From Oscillospiraceae bacterium (lineage in GTDB: Bacteria > Bacillota > Clostridia > Oscillospirales > Oscillospiraceae), in assembly GCA_031272845.1 (NCBI GenBank), contig JAISTA010000167.1, positions 1 to 5,291 on the forward strand: a stretch of DNA of 5,291 nt, in the 5' to 3' direction. Positions 5,194 through 5,291 of the stretch are shown one piece after another. Each line of letters begins with the position of its first letter. The stretch's first letter is position 1. Under the pieces are notes generated by a model that saw only the letters and a program-made list of their open reading frames with translations, had not been told where the DNA came from and did no database searches. Made by a program: the position numbers and the translations under genes.

Positions 5194-5291
5194 GTGCTGC
5201 GGTGGGGTGGGGTGACGGCGCACTGCGGATTTCTGGCATATGCCCTTTGGTTTGTGCTTGGGTTTGTTGGCTTGCTGCAAGCAGAGGCAAG
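5194..5291. other. Non-coding stretch after the terminator, no supported gene
   Basis: This G/T-rich stretch includes GGTGGGGTGGGGTG (5202-5215) and small palindromes (GGCATATGCC, GCTTGCTGCAAGC). An open frame exists on the + strand but without a start signal or recognisable protein. It may be the beginning of an intergenic region or the tail of a feature beyond the window. Confidence 0.4.

Noticed and set aside
4769..5290. Open frame on the - strand over the 3' end of the long paralog and the terminator
   Set aside because: It runs through the perfect terminator palindrome, lies antisense to a better supported gene and shows no conserved motif.
5194..5291. Possible hydrophobic open frame on the + strand (reads ...FLAYALWFVLGFVGLLQ...)
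   Set aside because: It has no Shine-Dalgarno, begins inside the terminator tail and is cut by the window edge; the G/T-rich composition alone can give such a hydrophobic reading.
1..5291. CRISPR arrays, tRNA/rRNA genes, phage or toxin-antitoxin modules
   Set aside because: No regularly spaced repeats, cloverleaf-like or rRNA-like segments, integrases or small paired toxin-like ORFs were seen on either strand.

Overview
The window reads as a chromosomal segment of a low-to-mid GC Firmicute, most likely an uncultured gut-type clostridium of the Oscillospirales/Ruminococcaceae kind. This is inferred from an anaerobe-specific glycyl-radical enzyme activase, Gram-positive-like rpsP-khpA-rimM gene order, AGGAG-type ribosome binding sites and E/K/R-rich proteins. 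The genus cannot be assigned from sequence reading alone. All six supported genes lie on the + strand.

Layout. Positions 1-575 hold the C-terminal 190 residues of a glycyl-radical enzyme activating protein (radical SAM), closed by a strong hairpin terminator at 589-624. Positions 638-796 hold a 159-bp, nearly palindromic element with 27-bp terminal inverted repeats and TA at both edges. It has no coding capacity and looks like a MITE that landed in the promoter region of the next operon. Positions 824-1840 are a compact translation/ribosome-maturation operon: rpsP (bS16), khpA (KH-domain RNA-binding protein) and rimM (16S rRNA processing factor). The usual next genes, trmD and rplS, are absent.

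After a 63-bp gap, 1904-3181 encodes a membrane-anchored, extracytoplasmic polysaccharide-deacetylase-like (NodB fold) protein. Positions 3224-4015 and 4046-5122 encode two tandem paralogous two-TM membrane proteins of unknown function. The first lacks the roughly 105-residue cytoplasmic C-terminal domain of the second. A perfect 34-bp palindromic terminator, usable in both directions, closes the block at 5158-5193. The last 98 bases show no supported gene.

How they may work together. rpsP, khpA and rimM form a conserved 30S biogenesis unit. The deacetylase-like protein and the paralog pair follow on the same strand with short gaps and no terminator between them, so they could be transcribed with, or just after, the ribosomal genes. 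A joint role at the cell envelope is an inference from location and topology only. The most unusual items are the palindromic element next to rpsP, the missing trmD, and the undescribed duplicated membrane-protein pair.
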